A stretch of DNA of 64,000 nt. Origin: Planctomycetota bacterium (GTDB lineage Bacteria; Planctomycetota; Phycisphaerae; Phycisphaerales; UBA1924). The notes below the pieces were generated by a model, which had not been told where the DNA came from, ran no database searches, and saw only the letters and a program-made list of their open reading frames with translations. How positions within the stretch are numbered: position 1 is the stretch's first letter; every line of letters begins with the position of its first letter. The DNA is taken from the NCBI GenBank assembly GCA_963204725.1, contig CAUJHH010000020.1:1-64000 (forward strand), written 5' to 3'. Position numbers and translations under genes: made by a program. Of this stretch, positions 60,289-64,000 are shown piece after piece.

Positions 60289-62022
60289 CTACAGCTCCAC
60301 CACCTGCATGTCCGCCTCTGCCAGCGATCCCGTCATCGGCATCGAGACATCGGTGATGAACACCGAGAGCGTGGCGTGCGCCGCCGCCATCGCGCGCCGG
60401 GTCTCCGCCGCGTTGTACGCCGCCGCACGCTTTCCCTCGCGATGCGCCGCGAGGTCCATCGCGATCTGACCCTCGCTCTTGGCCATCTCGACAACCGGGA
60501 TCGCCTGCTCAAAGTGCTGGATCATGTTCCGCGCGTTCTCGAACGATCCCGCCTTCTCCATCCACGTCGCGCCCGGCAGCACCACGCCCGCCGCATCCAC
60601 CAGCGACGAGCCCAGCGTGTCGATCAGCGTCACGAACTTGCCCCCGAGCGCGCCCATCAGCTCATCCGTCGCCCACGCGCTCGGATAGTTCCCCGTCAGC
60701 AGCACCGCGCCAACGTCCGACGCGCCCGTGCCGTGCCCGAGCGTCTTGAGGAGCTGCTCATAGCTCTGCACGCTCCCGCTCCCACCGATCGCCTCCAGCA
60801 CACGCCGCACGCCCCGCGCGTTCGGAGCCTTCTCGGCGTACATCCTGAACCCGTTCGCATCCCCCGGTGGGAAGGTCTTGTCCTCGCCCTTCACCGGCAC
60901 CGGCCCGATCGCCAGAACCGCCTTGGGATCGATCGCGCGGGCCAGCGTCCCGAGCAGGTACGCCTCCTCGCACGAGAGCATCGGACTCACCACCACGGCC
61001 AGGCGCTTGCCGTTCCGCACCGCGCCGTCTATCCCCGCGATCGCGTCGTCATACGCGCGGCTGTAATCACTCTCCGCCAGCACGCCGTGCATCCGACGCA
61101 TCGGCGAACGCAGCCGCGCCTCAGACTGCACATGCTTCCACCCGTAACGCACCTCATCCGTGATCCACCACTTGTTCACCGCCGCGTTGGTACGGGGCTT
61201 GATGCGATAGACCCGGCCCTCGTTGTGCTCGATGAAGATATTGTCACCGCTCGCCGTGATCCCGTCGATGCTGGGCGTGCTCTTCAGGAACCAGACCCGC
61301 TGCGCGAACAGAAAGTCCTTGTCCAGGAGCGCGCCGACCGGGCAGAGATCCACCACGTTCGCCGACAACTCGTTGTCGAGCGCGATGCCGGGGAAAACGT
61401 CGATCTCTTCCTTGTTGCCGCGCCCCGCGACCAGCAGCTCCGACGTCCCCGAGACCTCGCGCGTGAAGCGCACGCAGCGCGTGCACATGATGCAGCGATC
61501 GGAATAGAGATAGACGTGCGTGCCCAGGTCCTTCTTGGGCTGCTTGACCTTCTGCTCTTCGAACCGCGACACGCCGCGCCCATACTCGTACGAGAAGTCC
61601 TGGAGCGTGCACTCGCCCGCCTGATCGCACACAGGGCAATCCAGCGGGTGGTTGATCAGCAGATACTCCATCACCGCCTTCTGGTTGGCCACCGACTTGG
61701 GCGAGTCCGTGTACACAACCATGCCGTCCGTGCACGCCGTCTGGCATGTCGGCATCAGCTTCCCGCCCATCAGCGGCTCGAGCGCGTTGTTGTTCCGCGG
61801 GTTCGGCGCCCACACCTCCGCCAGGCAGATGCGGCACGAGGCCACAATCGACAGCCCGTCGTGGTAGCAATACTGCGGGATGTCTACGCCGCCCGCGTTG
61901 GCGACCTGCAGGATCATCTCCCCGGGCGTGAACTCGCGCACGACGCCGTTGATCGTGATCTTGGGTCGGGCGGCGGGAGACTTGCCGCTGGAGGGAGAGC
62001 CGGTGGTGGGTGTGGAAGCCAT
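60289..62022 (-). CDS. nuoG: NADH-quinone oxidoreductase subunit G-like iron-sulfur protein
   Basis: A 577-aa protein with the NuoG layout: a 2Fe-2S ferredoxin domain (GGVDIPQYCYHDGLSIVASCRICLAEV...PTCQTACTDGM), the His-Cys3 cluster site (NHPLDCPVCDQAGECTLQD) and a 4Cys site (YSDRCIMCTRCVRFTREV...VVDLCPVGAL), followed by a molybdopterin-oxidoreductase-like domain (YGWKHVQSEARLRSPMRR, LLTGNYPSAWAT, VVLPGATWMEKAGSFENA). It is on the short side for NuoG. No other nuo gene is in the window. TACAAT lies 10 nt before the ATG. Confidence 0.88.
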   Translation of the reverse strand: MASTPTTGSPSSGKSPAARPKITINGVVREFTPGEMILQVANAGGVDIPQYCYHDGLSIVASCRICLAEVWAPNPRNNNALEPLMGGKLMPTCQTACTDGMVVYTDSPKSVANQKAVMEYLLINHPLDCPVCDQAGECTLQDFSYEYGRGVSRFEEQKVKQPKKDLGTHVYLYSDRCIMCTRCVRFTREVSGTSELLVAGRGNKEEIDVFPGIALDNELSANVVDLCPVGALLDKDFLFAQRVWFLKSTPSIDGITASGDNIFIEHNEGRVYRIKPRTNAAVNKWWITDEVRYGWKHVQSEARLRSPMRRMHGVLAESDYSRAYDDAIAGIDGAVRNGKRLAVVVSPMLSCEEAYLLGTLARAIDPKAVLAIGPVPVKGEDKTFPPGDANGFRMYAEKAPNARGVRRVLEAIGGSGSVQSYEQLLKTLGHGTGASDVGAVLLTGNYPSAWATDELMGALGGKFVTLIDTLGSSLVDAAGVVLPGATWMEKAGSFENARNMIQHFEQAIPVVEMAKSEGQIAMDLAAHREGKRAAAYNAAETRRAMAAAHATLSVFITDVSMPMTGSLAEADMQVVEL

Positions 62023-62388
62023 AAGGGTCGCGATTGTAGGAATCGCCTGCCGCGTCGTCGGTCCCCCGACCCAAATGCACCGCCCTCAACACCCGACCCC
62101 CAAGACCAGTCACCCACCGAATCTCGCCCGCCGGTGAATCGACCTCCACTCTCCAGACGTATCCATCAGGTCCGACGAACCGATCTTGAATCCCGCGCCG
62201 TATGTTCGTACAATGTGCGGCATCTCGCCGACATCATTGAGAAGAGTCCGAGAGGATTAAGGCCCGCGTACCCCATTTGCGTGGTCTTTTGGGACGGTGT
62301 GGGTTATATCAATGGAGTACAGGCGCGCCACGGAGGGTCAGGCGCGTCTTACTTTGAGCAACACGTGACTCCCAATTGGAGAAAGAGC
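62023..62388. other. 366-bp divergent region between nuoG and a PEP-CTERM gene
   Basis: Contains the nuoG promoter side (TACAAT at 62038-62033 on the minus strand) and the upstream region of the PEP-CTERM gene, with a less GC-rich stretch GGGTTATATCAATGG (62302-62316) that could hold its -10. No gene seen; the plus-strand frame running through it and through antisense nuoG has no start signal. Confidence 0.4.
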
Positions 62389-63216
62389 ATGAAGAAGGTC
62401 ATCAGCGTTCTCGCCATCGTCGGACTCGCAACCCCGGCATTCGGCGTCGATTTCTTCGGAAACGCCGGCACCGCCGGCTTCCAGGGCAACCTCGGCGGCA
62501 TCAGCGGCACACCGGTCCTCACCGACTCGCTCCGCGGCCTTGAGACCCTCTGGTCCTCCGGCGGGTTCCTCCCCGCCAGCACCAGCTACGGCGACATCAT
62601 CGGCGTCAGCAGCCCCAACACCGTCTCCACCCCCCAGACCGTCTATCGCGTCGACAACGCCCTCTCCGGCGCGCCCTCGCTCGTCGCCATCGGCTCCATC
62701 CCCACCGCCAACGCCGTCTCCGACCTCACCGTCGGCAACGGCAAGATCTTCGGCTCCCGCATCAGCGGCGCGGGTGGCACCATCATCGTCTATGAGCTCG
62801 ACACCACCTTCGCCATCGTCAACACCTACGACACCGGCATCGGCATCATCAACACCGGCCAGGGCGGCATCGCGTACGACGCCACCTCCGACAGCTTCTA
62901 CCTCACCGACCCCGACAACGACAAGCTCTGGAACTGGTCCATCGGCGGCCCGGCCACCCTCGTCGGCACCAACGCCTTCGACTATGACAACAACGACCTC
63001 GCCATCGATCCCAACACCGGCACCCTCTACGGCGCGATCGAGAACGTCGCCACCGGCGCCTGGGAAGTCGGCATCTGGAGCAAGAACACCGGCCAGTTCT
63101 CCGCATCCGTCTCCGTCGCCGGCATCTCCGGCTCCACCGGCCTCGCGATCCCGGCCCCCGCGACCCTCGCGCTCGTCGGCTTCGGTGGCCTCCTCGCCGG
63201 CCGTCGTCGCCGCTGA
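62389..63216 (+). CDS. PEP-CTERM-type secreted protein with a beta-propeller-like domain
   Basis: A 275-aa protein with signal peptide MKKVISVLAIVGLATPAFG and the tail IPAPATLALVGFGGLLAGRRRR. The domain has repeated strands with NTVSTPQTVYRVD, IAYDATSDSFYLTDPDNDKLWNW, NDLAIDPNTGTLYGAIEN, a pattern of blade-like units with Asp-rich turns. GGAG lies 8 nt before ATG 62389. It has its own terminator. Function unknown. Confidence 0.85.
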   Translation: MKKVISVLAIVGLATPAFGVDFFGNAGTAGFQGNLGGISGTPVLTDSLRGLETLWSSGGFLPASTSYGDIIGVSSPNTVSTPQTVYRVDNALSGAPSLVAIGSIPTANAVSDLTVGNGKIFGSRISGAGGTIIVYELDTTFAIVNTYDTGIGIINTGQGGIAYDATSDSFYLTDPDNDKLWNWSIGGPATLVGTNAFDYDNNDLAIDPNTGTLYGAIENVATGAWEVGIWSKNTGQFSASVSVAGISGSTGLAIPAPATLALVGFGGLLAGRRRR

Positions 63217-63252
63217 TCCGGCTCTCGCCCGGGTCCCAGCATGAATCCAACC

Positions 63253-63287
63253 GAAGGCCCGGCCCCGCGCCGGGCCTTCTTCACTTT
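63253..63287 (+). terminator. Rho-independent terminator after the PEP-CTERM gene
   Basis: GAAGGCCCGGC (63253-63263) pairs with GCCGGGCCTTC (63269-63279) around a 5-nt loop, followed by TTCACTTTG. The TATGAT of the next gene begins only 10 bp after the stem. Confidence 0.8.
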
Positions 63288-63288
63288 G

Positions 63289-63294
63289 TATGAT
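63289..63294 (+). promoter_or_regulatory. -10-like TATGAT, leaderless start of the HYExAFE gene
   Basis: TATGAT, CAAAACC, then ATG 63302. The in-frame ATG at 63290 lies inside this box, so the start is taken at 63302. Confidence 0.5.
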
Positions 63295-63301
63295 CAAAAC
63301 C

Positions 63302-63874
63302 ATGGCCCAACGTCGCCATCACTACGAAGTCGCCCTCGAGTCCTACCTGCGCGACCATCGCATCCCCTACATCTCCATCGACGAGGCCCGGCGCTCCCTC
63401 CTCCCCTCCATCGCCTCCCTCCGCGTCGCCGAGGGGCCGGCGCTCAAGGCCTTTGACTTCGTCGTCTATGGCTCCTCCGAGAATCTCCTCCTCGAGGTCA
63501 AGGGCCGACGTCTCGGCCCGCGCACGCGCCGCCTCGAGTCCTGGGTCACGCGCGACGACATCGACTCCCTCCGCGCCTGGTCCTCGCTCTTCGGCAACGG
63601 CTTCCGCCCCACGCTCCTCTTCGTCTACTGGTGCGAAGAGCAGCCCCCCGACGCCCTCTTCACCGAACTCTTCACCCACAAGGACCGCGCCTACGCCCTC
63701 CGCTCCATCTCGGTCGACGACTACGCCCGCGCCATGCGCCCGCGCAGCCCCAAGTGGGGCACCGTCGATCTCGCACCAAGAGACTTCGAGTCGCTCAGCC
63801 AGCCCTTCCTCTCCCACCCCTCCCGCGCCCTCCAGCCCGCCCCGCTCGCCGCCATGGAACCCATCGGGACTTGA
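63302..63874 (+). CDS. HYExAFE-family protein
   Basis: A 190-aa protein with the family opening MAQRRHHYEVALESYLRDHRIPYISIDEARRSLL (HYE-x-A-x-E in place of the HYExAFE consensus), then AFDFVVYGSSENLLLEVKGRRLG and LFVYWCEEQPPDALF. The D...E-V-K-G pattern is reminiscent of the PD-(D/E)xK nuclease core, but the activity is untested. The family is common in planctomycetes. ATG 63302 is chosen over 63290 because the latter lies inside a -10-like box. Confidence 0.75.
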   Translation: MAQRRHHYEVALESYLRDHRIPYISIDEARRSLLPSIASLRVAEGPALKAFDFVVYGSSENLLLEVKGRRLGPRTRRLESWVTRDDIDSLRAWSSLFGNGFRPTLLFVYWCEEQPPDALFTELFTHKDRAYALRSISVDDYARAMRPRSPKWGTVDLAPRDFESLSQPFLSHPSRALQPAPLAAMEPIGT

Positions 63875-63926
63875 GTCCCAATGCCACGCATCCGCCCGCC
63901 CCGAACCCCCGTACCATTCCTTTACT

Positions 63927-64000
63927 ATGCGACACACCCGCCGCGCACTCCCGATCCTCGCCGCGACCTGCGTTCTCGCGCTCGGGGCCTCCCTCGCCGA
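63927..64000 (+). CDS. start of a secreted protein gene (partial)
   Basis: The first 24 codons, MRHTRRALPILAATCVLALG and following ASLA, form a typical signal peptide: basic start, hydrophobic core and an A-x-A-like site. The gene runs off the window, so its product is unknown. TACCAT (63912-63917) lies 9 nt before the ATG. Confidence 0.5.
   Translation, partial: MRHTRRALPILAATCVLALGASLA

Noticed and set aside
60376-63216. 946-codon plus-strand frame across antisense nuoG and the PEP-CTERM gene
   Set aside because: Only the last 275 codons are coding; the earlier part is antisense to NuoG with its iron-sulfur motifs, and a signal peptide with a ribosome binding site starts at 62389.

Overview
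The window reads as a piece of a GC-rich planctomycete chromosome, most likely from the Phycisphaerae. The evidence is the gene set: several secreted proteins ending in a short VPAP...RRRR (PEP-CTERM-like) sorting tail, several others ending in a double DxNxD...DFLDFLDAFG...GC dockerin-like tail, arrays of secreted beta-helix proteins, an HYExAFE-type protein, a lysine-rich histone H1-like protein, and zinc-ribbon membrane proteins. I saw no tRNA, rRNA or CRISPR array.

Layout. 1-7 kb: the end of an IS110-type transposase, tmk, plsY, an HTH-membrane protein, two PEP-CTERM paralogs and a DUF418 membrane protein. 7.2-13.9 kb: five tandem paralogous secreted right-handed beta-helix proteins; an array of 13 octamers, most of them carrying GGAG, lies directly before the second. 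14-17.8 kb: a phage-like operon (double-HTH protein, ABC ATPase, GNAT-like protein, 50-aa protein, terminase large subunit). 18-28 kb: two YbjQ proteins with a PrsW protease, a 929-aa dockerin-tailed repeat protein, a QueD-like enzyme, ppk1 and a class I aldolase. 28-37 kb: surface proteins, including an inverted 928-aa paralog of the 929-aa protein, a HAF-repeat protein, a Cys-rich protein, a pseudopilin and two paralogs carrying different sorting tails. 37-42 kb: dnaX (with an apparent -1 frameshift to tau), a lipoprotein, a CBS protein, class II DAHP synthase and the histone-like gene. 42.6-45 kb: a small set of stress-type proteins (HMA, DUF892, BON, glycine-zipper). 45-50 kb: two amidohydrolase genes. 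50-51.5 kb: a truncated and an intact PEP-CTERM paralog. 51.5-57.7 kb: a minus-strand capsid operon (portal, scaffold-like, SU10-type capsid protein, connector-like proteins, holin-like protein). 58-60.3 kb: a three-gene module led by a Gp37/Gp68 (DUF5131) protein. 60.3-64 kb: nuoG, another PEP-CTERM gene and an HYExAFE gene.

The main result is that the terminase operon (14-17.8 kb, plus strand) and the capsid operon (52-57.7 kb, minus strand), about 40 kb apart, both start behind the same regulatory signature: a nearly identical 21-bp palindrome, a shared 13-bp box and GCGCGC motifs in the same orientation. With no integrase, tail or lysin gene visible, this looks like a split, co-regulated, possibly domesticated capsid/DNA-packaging system (gene-transfer-agent-like or a decayed prophage). 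Inverting the segment between the two operons would restore the standard order terL-portal-scaffold-capsid.

A second general observation concerns gene starts. Many genes, mainly operon-internal and secreted ones, have a clear GGAG-type ribosome binding site. At least eight others have a -10-like TANNNT hexamer only 5-8 nt before the start codon and no Shine-Dalgarno site, suggesting leaderless transcripts.
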